Of a DNA stretch of 64,000 nucleotides, positions 63,390 through 64,000 are shown piece after piece. The notes under the pieces are model-generated. The model was not told the origin of the DNA and ran no database searches. It saw only the letters and a list, made by a program, of their open reading frames with translations. This DNA comes from Mactromeris polynyma (Eukaryota; Mollusca; Bivalvia; Venerida; Mactridae), in assembly GCA_032209605.1 (NCBI GenBank), contig JASFXZ010000001.1:31190619-31254618 (forward strand). The letters run 5' to 3'. Both the position numbers and the translations under genes were made by a program. Every line of letters begins with the position of its first letter. Position 1 is the first letter of the stretch.

Positions 63390-64000
63390 TATATCTATAA
63401 TATTATATTTATTTGTATATGTATAGACTTTCTGAGTTATGCCTTGGCTGCATTAATGATTTGTTTACACGATTTGTAGCAAGTTAGGCTATTGACTTGA
63501 GTTTTGATTTCCAATAATGGAACGCCAGAGATTTGGAAACACTGCAAATTGGTCTTGTTTCCAACTTGAATTGCCCGAATCTCTGTATACTGCGCACATA
63601 TGACACATGAGTAGTCTCCTGTGTAATATAGACATATTTTTACAGCTAGGTATTGTACGATATATTTGCACACAATGTGATGGTGCGTGTACTGTAGACT
63701 TGTCATTAGATTTTGTCTAAAAACTAAAACGGTGGCCTCAGCCATGATTTATTTGACTGAATCTCTCATATACTGGATCTGTAGTTGTTCCGTTCACTCA
63801 TCGACTGATTTCACAGTCTATTTAACTGATCACCTCTCGCACAATAATTTGATTATTATCTGACATCTAGTTATACTAGGGATTTTAATGCTTTTTATTA
63901 TCATTTTTTGTTACTGATATTTATATTCGTTTTCTAAAATTAATGTTTTTCCAAGTAAGTGTAGATAGTGTAGATAGTATAATGGGGTTTAATGTCTTGT
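63390..64000. other. Downstream flank, nothing supported
   Basis: A 102-codon minus-strand frame (63437-63745) has no motif, no neighbouring exon and ordinary AT-rich composition. I do not call it a gene. Confidence 0.45.

Noticed and set aside
63437..63745. Downstream minus-strand gene
   Set aside because: No motif, no neighbouring exon evidence, composition like the surrounding flank.

Overview
The window reads as animal nuclear DNA, most likely from a bivalve mollusc. It is AT-rich, has one long intron-rich gene with GT-AG introns, and is crowded with short non-autonomous transposons, tRNA-derived SINEs and minisatellites. It also carries dispersed repeats with the 'cccctgtccgtccgtctg' type of sequence that I associate with bivalve and gastropod introns. 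The taxonomic guess is inference; no rRNA or mitochondrial marker is present.

One gene can be rebuilt with confidence: a plus-strand orthologue of CEP295 (KIAA1731; Ana1 in flies), a centriolar scaffold protein needed for centriole-to-centrosome conversion. I joined 23 coding exons from the ATG at 19966 to a stop at 62759. All joins keep frame and give about 2,249 residues, against about 2,600 for human CEP295. The N-terminal 430 residues match the vertebrate protein closely in order and motif. The middle is a disordered Ser/Gln/Pro-rich region with short coiled coils, and it holds a repeated LSQY[S/T][F/M/L] motif. The C-terminal part carries the first half of the ALMS motif. The 3' end is less certain: three competing terminal exons are compatible with the last firm exon. 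A 3' UTR with three AATAAA signals follows.

Layout: 1-19,950 has no firm gene. It holds a 59-bp tandem repeat, several MITEs and SINE fragments, a cluster of TTCATGAA palindromes, and two weak candidates for an upstream promoter or 5' exon (about 4658-5085 and 7040-7546). 19,952-63,400 is the CEP295 transcription unit, whose introns contain at least ten families of inverted-repeat elements, three good copies of one tRNA-SINE, and several minisatellites. 63,400-64,000 has nothing I can support.

No autonomous transposase, reverse transcriptase, viral gene, genuine tRNA or second protein gene was found. The most unusual signals are: (1) the LSQY-type linear motif array in the protein; (2) a 0.86-kb, 30-copy intronic minisatellite built from the A-box end of a tRNA-SINE; (3) the many short elements that begin within about 50 bases of CEP295 splice donors; and (4) a recent SINE insertion with an exceptionally long 39-base target duplication.
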